A program made the position numbers and the translations under genes. The notes beneath the pieces are model-generated. The model was not told where the DNA came from, searched no databases, and saw only the letters and a program-made list of their open reading frames with translations. Positions 42,435 to 49,209 of a stretch of DNA of 64,000 nucleotides are shown in pieces (the stretch's first letter is position 1; each line of letters opens with the position of its first letter). Source of the stretch: UBA11740 sp035635855 (lineage in GTDB: Bacteria > Acidobacteriota > Blastocatellia > Pyrinomonadales > Pyrinomonadaceae); contig DASQAF010000027.1 in the NCBI GenBank assembly GCA_035635855.1, positions 248,001 to 312,000 on the forward strand, given 5' to 3'.

Positions 42435-42911
42435 TTAGTGCAAGCGTGCTTCATCCAGGTTTTTCTGCCGGATTGATTTGCCTTGCGTCTCAGCGGGTGC
42501 GCCGGTCGATTGAGATGATTGAACTGACGCCGGCGCAGCTTTGTCAGTCGTTTCTCTCTTCTTTTGTCTCAAGGGATCGATCTGTGACGGCTGCATCGCC
42601 TGCATGCCAAGCTGGCGGGCGGCGCGCTCCAAACGCGCCGGACTGGCCGCGGCTTCCCGTTCCAAAAGATATCTCCGCTGATCTTCGGCCAGTTGAGCTC
42701 GCACGCGGCGCAGATTCTCGGTCTGGTAGCCGTTCCGCAGAGCGGTAAAGTGCTGAACTCCGGCGTAAACAAACCCGCCGGCCAGGGTCAGTCCGCAGAG
42801 CAGCAGTAGTCCCAGACGCAACAACGCATCCTGATCCCGCTCGCGGGCCACCGGCGCGTTTCGCTGTCTCGAGGGAACTCTTCGGATCATCTTTTCTAAT
42901 GAACCTCTCAA
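42435..42911 (-). CDS. FtsL-like division protein
   Basis: 158 residues: a basic N-terminus, one transmembrane helix (L-G-L-L-L-L-C-G-L-T-L-A-G-G-F-V-Y-A), then a short periplasmic coiled coil (L-R-R-V-R-A-Q-L-A-E-D-Q-R-R-Y-L-L-E-R-E-A-A-A) and a R-L-E-R-A-A-R-Q-L-G-M segment, the FtsL/DivIC pattern. A Gln/Ser-rich tail of about 50 residues follows. Its start overlaps the rsmH stop by 4 bp (ATGA), so translation is likely coupled. The position between rsmH and ftsI is the standard one for ftsL; the sequence itself is poorly conserved. Confidence 0.82.
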   Translation of the reverse strand: MRGSLEKMIRRVPSRQRNAPVARERDQDALLRLGLLLLCGLTLAGGFVYAGVQHFTALRNGYQTENLRRVRAQLAEDQRRYLLEREAAASPARLERAARQLGMQAMQPSQIDPLRQKKRETTDKAAPASVQSSQSTGAPAETQGKSIRQKNLDEARLH

Positions 42912-43888
42912 TCGGTCGTTGTCGGGAGTTTTCTGCCGGCTCGCAGCTTGGCGCTGCGCGCTCGCGGATTGTCCGCAACTTCCTCTTCGCCTGGTGTTAT
43001 CGGTCGCCGCGTCAGGATGTCAATCATCCTGCGCGCACCGCAGGTGCATTGGGGCACTCGCGGCGGGCACTGACATCGACCGGAAAGCTTCAAGAGCGTT
43101 CGCTTGATGATGCGGTCTTCAAGCGAGTGAAAACTGATAACTGCAAGGCGCCCTTCTGGCTCTAAAAGGTCAACCGATTCCGCGACAAACCGATCAAGGT
43201 TCTCGAGTTCCTGGTTGACTGCTATACGCAACGCTTGAAACGTTCGCGTGGCTGGATGGATCCTCCGTTTTTTCCCTGGTCCGACGGCGCGTTCAACTAA
43301 CTGGGCGAGGTCGCGCGTCGTACTTACCGGCTCGCCGCGTTCACGGCGCTCGACAATAAACCGAGCGATGCGACGCGAGCGGCGCTCTTCACCGTACTCA
43401 AAAATTATGCGCGCAATATCAACTTCAGAAAGACGACCGAGCAACTCGGCCGCGGTTTCCCCGCCACCCGCAACGTCCATACGCATATCGAGCGGCGCGT
43501 CATGCCGGAAACTGAATCCCCGCGAGGGCGAGTCCAGTTGCCACGATGAAACTCCCAGGTCGGCGAGAATGCCGCGCGCTTGACTGACCTTCGCTGTCGC
43601 GAGGACCCGCGTAAGTTCACGAAAGTCAGCCTGCACGGCGCGAAAGCGCGAGCCGTATTGCGCTAATCGCTCTCTGGCCAGCTCGAGAGCTTCTTCGTCG
43701 CGATCGATACCCAGCACCGTTGCGTCACGGGATGCTTGCAGAATTGCTTCGCTATGCCCGCCCAGGCCTACCGTGCAATCGACAAACAACCCACCTCGCG
43801 CCGCTGCGAGCAACTCGATCGTCTCTTGAAGTAGCACGGGACGATGGGGCGCCGAGCCCCTGCCCCCCAAAGGCACCGCCATCACCAC
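42908..43888 (-). CDS. rsmH: 16S rRNA (cytosine1402-N4)-methyltransferase
   Basis: 326-residue SAM-dependent methyltransferase that modifies C1402 in the ribosomal P site. It starts near H-R-P-V-L-L-Q-E-T-I-E-L-L and has the SAM motif D-C-T-V-G-L-G-G-H-S-E-A-I-L (36-49), G-I-D-R-D-E-E-A-L, I-L-A-D-L-G-V-S-S-W-Q-L-D and F-S-F-R-H-D-A-P-L-D-M-R-M. The C-terminus carries I-S-F-H-S-L-E-D-R-I-I-K. Second gene of the dcw operon after mraZ. Confidence 0.97.
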   Translation of the reverse strand: MVMAVPLGGRGSAPHRPVLLQETIELLAAARGGLFVDCTVGLGGHSEAILQASRDATVLGIDRDEEALELARERLAQYGSRFRAVQADFRELTRVLATAKVSQARGILADLGVSSWQLDSPSRGFSFRHDAPLDMRMDVAGGGETAAELLGRLSEVDIARIIFEYGEERRSRRIARFIVERRERGEPVSTTRDLAQLVERAVGPGKKRRIHPATRTFQALRIAVNQELENLDRFVAESVDLLEPEGRLAVISFHSLEDRIIKRTLLKLSGRCQCPPRVPQCTCGARRMIDILTRRPITPGEEEVADNPRARSAKLRAGRKLPTTTD

Positions 43889-43923
43889 CGCCCCGTGATC
43901 TCGTTCAAAGAGCTAACAGGTAG

Positions 43924-43941
43924 CACAGACTTGAGTCTGTG
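43924..43941. repeat. short hairpin between mraZ and rsmH
   Basis: CACAGACT-TG-AGTCTGTG, a perfect 8-bp stem in the 68-bp mraZ-rsmH gap. A related ACTGAAGTCTGTG stretch with a facing AGACTTCAGTCT lies at about 11108-11160, between the XdhC genes and the coiled-coil gene. Confidence 0.5.
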
Positions 43942-43956
43942 TCCCATGGTTGCCTC

Positions 43957-44397
43957 TTAGATTCCCAAACGTGCAATCGCTGCTTCGTCTTCCTCGGTAT
44001 AAGGATCGGAAAGCATGCGCTGCTGGAACTTGTCGAGCTCCCAAACTTCCAGGTAACTCAAATAACCGAGCACCGCGACATCGCCAATAACCGCAGCGCT
44101 CTTTCTCAGCAACGGATGAATCAGTACCCGACCCTGTGTGTCCATCGACGATTGCTGTCCAAAGTAATTCGTTCTGTCAAGGAACTTGCGCCTCGCGGGA
44201 TCCATCGAAGGCAACAACGAAAGCCGCTGTTCAATCGCTTCCCATTCCGGCATCGGATAAATGCGTACGCATTCGCCCGTTAAGCTGGTAAGATACAGCG
44301 CCGAGCCGTACTTCTCTTCCACGTAACGACGGAATAGGGTCGGCACTTTGAGCCGGCCTTTGGAATCGATTCGTGCTGTATAGTTGCCTCGTAACAT
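43957..44397 (-). CDS. mraZ: transcriptional regulator MraZ
   Basis: 146 residues with two SpoVT/AbrB-type repeats: M-L-R-G-N-Y-T-A-R-I-D-S-K-G-R-L-K-V-P (1-19) and M-D-T-Q-G-R-V-L-I-H-P-L-L-R (about 84-97). MraZ forms rings that bind direct repeats upstream of its own gene and regulate the dcw operon. It is the first gene of the cluster, and matching repeats lie 75-100 bp upstream of its start. No strong Shine-Dalgarno sequence precedes the ATG. Confidence 0.96.
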   Translation of the reverse strand: MLRGNYTARIDSKGRLKVPTLFRRYVEEKYGSALYLTSLTGECVRIYPMPEWEAIEQRLSLLPSMDPARRKFLDRTNYFGQQSSMDTQGRVLIHPLLRKSAAVIGDVAVLGYLSYLEVWELDKFQQRMLSDPYTEEDEAAIARLGI

Positions 44398-44471
44398 GGA
44401 GTCCGGTTCGGGGAAGCAAAGGAGACGGGTCTACAGTTCGCGCTGCTTTTAAGTTCGGTCTGGGTCGTTAG

Positions 44472-44497
44472 GGCCACCTTGCTCCACTTCACTCCAC
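44472..44497 (-). promoter_or_regulatory. MraZ operator: three 10-bp-spaced boxes
   Basis: Reading on the minus strand, GTGGAG, GTGGAG and GTGGCC begin exactly 10 bp apart (44497, 44487, 44477 downward). MraZ boxes in other bacteria are tandem T/GTGGG-like hexamers with one helical turn spacing. The boxes start 5 bp after the -10 element, across the expected transcription start, which suits autorepression. Confidence 0.8.
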
Positions 44498-44502
44498 CGG
44501 CG

Positions 44503-44531
44503 ATACTACGCGCGTAATTCGGGCCTGTCAA
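44503..44531 (-). promoter_or_regulatory. promoter of mraZ and the dcw cluster
   Basis: TTGACA (44526-44531), a 17-bp spacer and TAGTAT (44503-44508) on the minus strand, a near-perfect sigma70-type promoter directly next to the MraZ boxes. Its transcript would start about 100 bp before mraZ. Confidence 0.85.
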
Positions 44532-44601
44532 GAGTTTTTACAGTTTTTTTCAGCCTGCCCTGAGTCTACTTCTCTCCTTTATGATGTATAGTCCCCGCCT
44601 T

Positions 44602-44650
44602 GTGGCACGCGCACCGTGCGCGTGATTCAAGGGCGGGAGGCCCGTGCCAC
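44602..44650. repeat. inverted repeat before the ZIP transporter gene
   Basis: GTGGCACG (44602-44609) and CGTGCCAC (44643-44650) enclose a second small palindrome (GCGCACCGTGCGC). It lies between the dcw promoter and the divergent transporter gene and ends 15 bp before its start. Confidence 0.5.
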
Positions 44651-44665
44651 CCAGGCCTGATCAAG

Positions 44666-45457
44666 ATGACTGGAATTCCCGGACTTTTGTTATTTGGAGC
44701 GCTCGCCGCGCTGGCGAATCTCTTCGGCGGCCTGTTGCTCGCGTCTTCGGGTGCACATCGACGCGAGGCGAAGCTTTTGAAATACCTGGTCGCGCTCGGC
44801 GCCGGCTTTATGCTGGCCGCGATCTTTATTGAGATTGTTCCAGAGACGGTCGGGCTCTGGACGAGCGACGAAAAGGGCGCGAGCGCCGCGGAAGCAGTCG
44901 TGGGTGCCTTCACCCTCCTGCTCGGCGGGTATCTTCTGATCCAATTATTCGAGCACACGGTAGCGCCGCACTTTCACTTTGGCGCCGAGACTCATCCCGA
45001 GTCAGTGATCCGTCCCGGCGCAGCCTACACGGCCATCGGTGGTCTGACTATTCACACTTTCTTTGACGGCGTTTCGATCGCTGCGGCGTTCCTGGTCAAC
45101 ACCAGGGTCGGCTTGCTCGTCTTCATCGCAATCATGCTGCACAAAGTCCCGGAAGGATTCACCGTCGCTTCGATCATGCTGGCGTCGGGCCGGTCTTCGA
45201 AGAAAGCGGCGGCGGCAGCGCTCGCCATTGGCGCTGCTACGTTCGCTGGCGTGGTGGGCGTAGCACTTTTGAAGGAACGCTTCGCAGGCTCAGTCGCTTA
45301 TGCTTTGCCGTTCTCAGCTGGAGTGACTTTATATGTCGCCGCGAGCGATCTGATTCCAGAGGTTAATCGTACGGAAGAAAAGAACCCAATTGTTTCGATT
45401 GTGGTTTTCGCAGGAGTCGCGCTTTTTTATCTGCTGCATCGGCTTATTCCGAGGTGA
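44666..45457 (+). CDS. ZIP-family divalent metal transporter
   Basis: 263 residues from the ATG at 44666; the longer frame from 44600 runs through an intergenic inverted repeat. About eight transmembrane helices. Helix IV contains H-T-F-F-D-G-V-S-I-A-A and helix V H-K-V-P-E-G-F-T, the paired metal-binding motifs of ZIP carriers (usual H-N-x-x-D/E-G and H-E/K-x-P-E-G). A His-bearing loop H-F-H-F-G-A-E-T-H follows helix III. It imports Zn, Fe or another divalent cation across the inner membrane. Divergent from mraZ; no Fur or Zur box was recognised. Confidence 0.9.
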   Translation: MTGIPGLLLFGALAALANLFGGLLLASSGAHRREAKLLKYLVALGAGFMLAAIFIEIVPETVGLWTSDEKGASAAEAVVGAFTLLLGGYLLIQLFEHTVAPHFHFGAETHPESVIRPGAAYTAIGGLTIHTFFDGVSIAAAFLVNTRVGLLVFIAIMLHKVPEGFTVASIMLASGRSSKKAAAAALAIGAATFAGVVGVALLKERFAGSVAYALPFSAGVTLYVAASDLIPEVNRTEEKNPIVSIVVFAGVALFYLLHRLIPR

Positions 45458-45689
45458 ATTTATGGGCTTGAGTGCTTTCCGCTTGCACTTGCTTGTCGCG
45501 ATTTGGCCAGTTGTCCCGGTGCAAGCTTCTCCCCTTACAAGAGATCCACAATAATTGATTAGCTCTTAACAGACTGGTTCGGTATGGGTACAATGCACTG
45601 TCTGATTAGCAACAGGGCTTCCCTTGGTGACATGATGAATTTCCGTCCTGCCAGAGATACTCCGCTATTTGATGAAAGGAGTTTCAAAG

Positions 45690-46376
45690 ATGAAAAGGAG
45701 ACCATGCATCTCTCTCCTGGTGGCTTCTGTGCTGTGCGTTTGTTCGGTTGCGCTGGCACAACAAGAGAAGCAACCGCAGACAAACTGTGGCGCGGCCCAA
45801 ACAATCAAGGCCGTGTCAACCGATACCTCAATCGTTCAGGTTACGCAGATTGCCGGGTTGCCGTGCAAAAAGGGCTACTTCTATAAGAGCGGCACGGAGT
45901 GGATTGAGCTTAATCACTCCTCCATATCGAGGGCGAAGCTGAAGGACACCCACAAGGAGATCCTAAGCGGAGGCATTGTCAGTCCCGGCATGGACGTCGT
46001 CTATGAAGGACGGCAAGCACTCGTGAAGGTTACTGGGCCAAGGCCCACATTCTATGTGCGGATGCCTGGTCAAAGTAGCTTCATTGATCAGCACTTCTTT
46101 GGATCGCGGACAAAACTGGTGATCGTCCAGCTGGACCAAAAGAAATCAACCCGGACACTCGAAGTCAGGCCGACTGGCATATTCAACTGGCGTGGTGATG
46201 CCAGACTCAAGAAGCAAGCCATGAATGAGACCGTCGTCATACGCGTTTCCAGCGATGTAGTTGCGATTACGCCAAAATCGGATTTGAGGCCGGGAGAATA
46301 TCTGCTAATTGAATTCGGGCCAGGCAAGCATGAACCAAAAGGCGATCACGGCTATGACTTTACAGTTCTTCCATAG
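45690..46376 (+). CDS. exported protein, unknown function
   Basis: 228 residues from the ATG at 45690, which has AAAGGAG eight bases upstream; an in-frame ATG at 45669 lacks one. The signal peptide reads KRRPCISLLVASVLCVCSVA followed by LAQ. The mature protein has two Cys (TNCGAA, LPCKKGY), a W-I-E-L strand, and a C-terminal L-R-P-G-E-Y-L-L-I-E-F-G-P beta hairpin resembling the ends of exported beta-sandwich proteins. No family is recognised. It is convergent with the microcompartment operon. Confidence 0.7.
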   Translation: MKRRPCISLLVASVLCVCSVALAQQEKQPQTNCGAAQTIKAVSTDTSIVQVTQIAGLPCKKGYFYKSGTEWIELNHSSISRAKLKDTHKEILSGGIVSPGMDVVYEGRQALVKVTGPRPTFYVRMPGQSSFIDQHFFGSRTKLVIVQLDQKKSTRTLEVRPTGIFNWRGDARLKKQAMNETVVIRVSSDVVAITPKSDLRPGEYLLIEFGPGKHEPKGDHGYDFTVLP

Positions 46377-46394
46377 TGCTGCAGCAGTTTGAAA

Positions 46395-46949
46395 CTAAAA
46401 TCCACGCGAGCTGCACATCGCGCAATGATCGCAAGGCTTGCCGCCGGGTTCGACTGAGCACTTCTTTTCGTTCTCAAAGAATTCAACCAACTCGGTCACG
46501 GTAGCCTCTTCGATTCCGAAGCGCTCCTGGCTGGCATGCTCGACCGTGTTATTAAAATCCCTGAGCCAAGGTGAATGCGTGGCGGGAACAAACTGAGTAG
46601 CGATTTTGGATTTCTGCTCAGGTAAACCTGTTTCGGACGGCTGCGGCGGTGATTCGATAGCCGGAGAGGATCTTAAGGGCGGGCCCGTGGAAACAAAATC
46701 AATCACGCGGGCGCGGGTAGGCTCGGACGGCTGTCTGACGCCCTGAACGATCTTTGACTCAATCCTTTCGAGTTTGTTTTCCAGTACGTGCAGACCTTCC
46801 CGGATTGCGGATATTTCTTCACGCACCGGGCCGCCGTTTTGAGGACTGGGACCTGAGTTATGCGGAGATGATGCGCCATCGGGAGTTCCAGCCACTCGCC
46901 GCGCTACGCGTTCAGCAATGAGCCTTGCTTGGTCTTGTTCACTGCTCAT
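46395..46949 (-). CDS. microcompartment-linked protein with encapsulation-peptide-like N-terminus and Cys4 C-terminus
   Basis: 184 residues, no recognised family. Residues 2-20 (SSEQDQARLIAERVARRVA) would form an amphipathic helix like the encapsulation peptides that direct cargo into bacterial microcompartments. A Pro/Ser/Gly linker and a short coiled segment (E-E-I-S-A-I-R-E-G-L-H-V-L-E-N-K-L-E-R-I) follow. After a second linker, a conserved-looking end (F-G-I-E-E-A-T-V-T-E-L-V-E-F-F-E-N-E) precedes Cys164, Cys173, Cys176 and Cys179 (CxxCxxC), suited to a Zn or Fe-S site. It is last in the rex-aldolase-shell operon, 33 bp after the BMC-P gene. Cargo or scaffold role is inferred. Confidence 0.75.
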   Translation of the reverse strand: MSSEQDQARLIAERVARRVAGTPDGASSPHNSGPSPQNGGPVREEISAIREGLHVLENKLERIESKIVQGVRQPSEPTRARVIDFVSTGPPLRSSPAIESPPQPSETGLPEQKSKIATQFVPATHSPWLRDFNNTVEHASQERFGIEEATVTELVEFFENEKKCSVEPGGKPCDHCAMCSSRGF

Positions 46950-46982
46950 GAGATCGAAACCGTCACTACTGGGATCGCGGGC

Positions 46983-47264
46983 TCATTCGGCCTCAAGTAA
47001 ATCGATGTAATCGACGACTCCCACAATCGCGGAATCGATCGCCGCGCCGGGCTTTCCGGTCGCCGTCGTCGACGCGCTCCAGCCTTCCTGAACAATCAGC
47101 ACCGTATCGCCCACGCCGGCATCGACCGAATCCAGGGCCAGCACCGTGTGGCCGGTCACTTGGCCCTCGGGCGTAATGTGTTCGCACAGCATTATCCGCG
47201 CGTTGTCATAGCGCGCGTTCTTTTGCGTGGCGACGATGTTTCCCAGGACCCTTGCGAGAATCAT
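46983..47264 (-). CDS. BMC-P shell vertex protein (EutN/CcmL family), paralogue 1
   Basis: 93-residue pentamer-forming protein that caps the vertices of microcompartment shells. The family pattern is plain: M-I-L-A-R-V-L-G-N-I-V-A-T-Q-K (1-15), V-L-A-L-D-S-V-D-A-G-V-G-D-T-V-L-I-V-Q-E-G and A-I-V-G-V-V-D. It is the third of three consecutive BMC-P genes, which are only moderately alike, so probably old paralogues with different positions in the shell. Confidence 0.95.
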   Translation of the reverse strand: MILARVLGNIVATQKNARYDNARIMLCEHITPEGQVTGHTVLALDSVDAGVGDTVLIVQEGWSASTTATGKPGAAIDSAIVGVVDYIDLLEAE

Positions 47265-47270
47265 CTCTTT

Positions 47271-47340
47271 AGTCAGTTGTCAGTGGTTAGTAGTCAGTTG
47301 TTTTGTCTTTGCAACTAGCACCTGACTAATGACGACTGAC
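47271..47340. repeat. hairpin of iterated GTCAGTTGT motifs, copy 2
   Basis: AGTCAGTTGTCAGTGGTTAG (from 47271) faces CTGACTAATGACGACTGAC (ending 47340). Same motif family and layout as 38733-38802. It lies between two BMC-P genes inside the operon, covering the 61-bp gap and the last codons of paralogue 2. Confidence 0.7.
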
Positions 47341-47601
47341 ATGTTTATCAGAATCAACAATCCCAACAATCGTGCAATCGCTCGGCGTATCTTCGCGCTT
47401 GAAAGGAAAACTCGCTTCCTTTCCCCGGCACCAGAAGACCAACTCTCCGACGCCGGCGCCGGCTGCATCGATAGCCACCAAAGGCTTGCCCTGCGGCGCG
47501 AGATTTTTATCGAGTGACTGGACGATGAGCAGCTTGCGACCTTCAAGCGAAGGGTTCTTAATCGTTGCGACGACAGTGCCGATGACCCGGGCGAGTTGCA
47601 T
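47326..47601 (-). CDS. BMC-P shell vertex protein (EutN/CcmL family), paralogue 2
   Basis: 91 residues: M-Q-L-A-R-V-I-G-T-V-V-A-T-I-K-N (1-16), V-A-I-D-A-A-G-A-G-V-G-E-L-V-F-W-C-R-G-K-E-A and C-T-I-V-G-I-V-D. The F-W-C-R-G-K-E-A stretch is like that of the CcmL/EutN members in planctomycete compartments. The last residues (S-D-K-H-V-S-R-H) are encoded by the hairpin repeat and are unlikely to be conserved. Confidence 0.95.
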   Translation of the reverse strand: MQLARVIGTVVATIKNPSLEGRKLLIVQSLDKNLAPQGKPLVAIDAAGAGVGELVFWCRGKEASFPFKREDTPSDCTIVGIVDSDKHVSRH

Positions 47602-47657
47602 CTGCGTAAAACCTGAACGGTGAACCGTCGACCAAAGCGCACGTAGCTGTTTACGGC

Positions 47658-47942
47658 CTAGAGTGCAGTGTCGGCGGCATGGATATCCACCGTATCGATC
47701 ACCCCGACGACCGCCGCGTCGACCGGCGTATCTTTCATGTTTTGGGCCAGACGCGCGCTGGAGCCGGCCACGACGAGCACGCGTTCATGAAAGCCGGCGC
47801 CGACTGTATCCACGGCGACGACATAGCCGCTCGTGTCAGTGCCATCAAGATTGACGGGCCGAACGATGAGCAGCTTTTTTCCTTCCAGCCGTTCGTCTTT
47901 TTGCGACGCCACGACTGTCCCAATGATGCGCGCGATAATCAT
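47658..47942 (-). CDS. BMC-P shell vertex protein (EutN/CcmL family), paralogue 3
   Basis: 94 residues: M-I-I-A-R-I-I-G-T-V-V-A-S-Q-K (1-15), V-V-A-V-D-T-V-G-A-G-F-H-E-R-V-L-V-V-A-G-S-S-A-R and A-A-V-V-G-V-I-D-T-V-D. The ATG overlaps the stop of the BMC-H gene by 4 bp (ATGA), so translation is probably coupled and shell stoichiometry set at that junction. Confidence 0.96.
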   Translation of the reverse strand: MIIARIIGTVVASQKDERLEGKKLLIVRPVNLDGTDTSGYVVAVDTVGAGFHERVLVVAGSSARLAQNMKDTPVDAAVVGVIDTVDIHAADTAL

Positions 47943-48226
47943 GCGCGACTCTGGGCGCTGATCGGCATCGCCTCGTCGACGCTGCCGTGCGGACGCGGAA
48001 TCACGTGCACGCTGACGAGTTCTCCGACGCGTCGCGCCGCCGCGGCCCCGGCATCGGTCGCCGCTTTTACCGCCGCGACGTCGCCGCGGACAATCGCGGT
48101 AACAAATCCGGCGCCGATCTTTTCGTAACCAACCAGCGTGACATTAGCGGCCTTGACCATTGCATCGGCCGCTTCAATCATTGCCACCAGACCTTTGGTT
48201 TCCACCATTCCGAGTGCTTCTTGCAT
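47939..48226 (-). CDS. BMC-H shell hexamer protein (EutM/PduA-like)
   Basis: 95-residue single-BMC-domain protein forming the hexameric tiles of the shell. It shows A-L-G-M-V-E-T-K-G-L-V-A-M-I-E-A-A-D-A-M-V-K-A-A and L-V-G-Y-E-K-I-G-A-G-F-V-T-A-I-V-R-G-D-V-A-A-V, where the K-I-G-A-G loop lines the pore. It is the only BMC-domain gene in the window; no BMC-T trimer is present. It is followed by three BMC-P genes and preceded by the aldolase. Confidence 0.97.
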   Translation of the reverse strand: MQEALGMVETKGLVAMIEAADAMVKAANVTLVGYEKIGAGFVTAIVRGDVAAVKAATDAGAAAARRVGELVSVHVIPRPHGSVDEAMPISAQSRA

Positions 48227-48246
48227 TCAGTTTCTCCTGTGAGAAG

Positions 48247-48338
48247 CGTGATTCGTAAATCGTCAATCGTAGATCGCGAACAGCATAGCATAGTCCCGCC
48301 GCCTTGCGGTTCACGGTTTACGATTCGCAGTTTACGAG
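48247..48338. repeat. hairpin of iterated ATTCGTAAATCG motifs
   Basis: GATTCGTAAATCGTCAATCG (from 48250) faces GTTTACGATTCGCAGTTTAC (from 48315). TCGTAAA/AATCGTA units are iterated on both arms. It fills the aldolase-BMC-H gap, and the aldolase stop codon (48332-48334) lies inside the right arm. Confidence 0.65.
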
Positions 48339-49150
48339 CTCTTTAGTCGCGCTGCTTCGGTTAACAGCTCAACCAATTCTTCACGGGTCAGCGATACTTT
48401 GCCTGCTCCATTCGACGAAGAGGAATACGAACGCGCCGCCGGGCGATCACCCGTCGGACACGCCAGGCTGGTCTCGTGCAAGTAACCGCAAGCCTGACAT
48501 CGCGCGCCCTGATCGAGATAGCCGGCCGCTTCACGCACGTTAATAAGTTTTTCTATCGCGTCCGGCGACAAATTACGCGAACCGCCGAGCACGCGCGAAA
48601 GGATCGCGATCTTCGCCGTGTGCTCGAGGGTCTCCAGCCGATCAAAGGACTGCCACAGATCCGATCCGTACGCCACGGCGCCATGATTGGCCATCAGCAG
48701 CGCGTTGTGGTGTTTGACCAGCGGCCGCATCGCGTCAGTCAACTCGTCTGTCGAAGGTGTGCCGTATTCAGCCAGCGGTACGCAACCCAGCGTCAGGATC
48801 ACTTCGGAAAGAATCGGCTGGTCGATTGCCAAGCCCGCGACCGCGAAAGCGGTGCCGTGCGGTGGATGTGCGTGGCATACAGCCTTCACGTCGGGTCGTT
48901 CGCGATAAATCAAGAGGTGCATCGCGAGTTCGCTCGACGCGTGCCGATCATTGAGTGAACGTCCTTCCAGATCCGTGATCGCAATCAGGTCGTCCGTCAT
49001 TCGCCCCTTGCAAGTCATTGTCGGCGTGGCCAGCACGCGGCCGTCGTCGAGTTGGACGCTCACATTGCCATCAGACGAAACGACATAGCTGCGCTCGTAC
49101 ATTAAATGGCAAATCCGAAGCAGGTCGCGTCTGGCGGTTTGTTCGTCCAA
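48332..49150 (-). CDS. class II aldolase (fuculose/rhamnulose-phosphate type) with microcompartment-targeting tail
   Basis: 272 residues. Residues 1-215 are a class II aldolase/adducin domain with the catalytic Glu74 (S-S-E-L-A-M-H) and zinc ligands His93, His95 and His156 (C-H-A-H-P-P-H; N-H-G-A-V-A). Such enzymes split fuculose- or rhamnulose-1-phosphate into DHAP and lactaldehyde. Beyond the usual length there is a Cys cluster (Cys218, Cys221, Cys231), a Ser-rich linker, and a last helix V-S-L-T-R-E-E-L-V-E-L-L-T-E-A-A-R (252-268) that is a typical encapsulation peptide. It follows rex and precedes the shell genes. Confidence 0.93.
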   Translation of the reverse strand: MDEQTARRDLLRICHLMYERSYVVSSDGNVSVQLDDGRVLATPTMTCKGRMTDDLIAITDLEGRSLNDRHASSELAMHLLIYRERPDVKAVCHAHPPHGTAFAVAGLAIDQPILSEVILTLGCVPLAEYGTPSTDELTDAMRPLVKHHNALLMANHGAVAYGSDLWQSFDRLETLEHTAKIAILSRVLGGSRNLSPDAIEKLINVREAAGYLDQGARCQACGYLHETSLACPTGDRPAARSYSSSSNGAGKVSLTREELVELLTEAARLKSS

Positions 49151-49209
49151 CTACCGTCTCTTTTCTATTTTTTCAAGCTTAACATCAAAACACTTAGCGA
49201 AGGCTTAAT

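Noticed and set aside
45458..45689. Gap between the ZIP transporter and the exported protein
   Set aside because: Read on both strands; no gene, promoter match or repeat strong enough to report.
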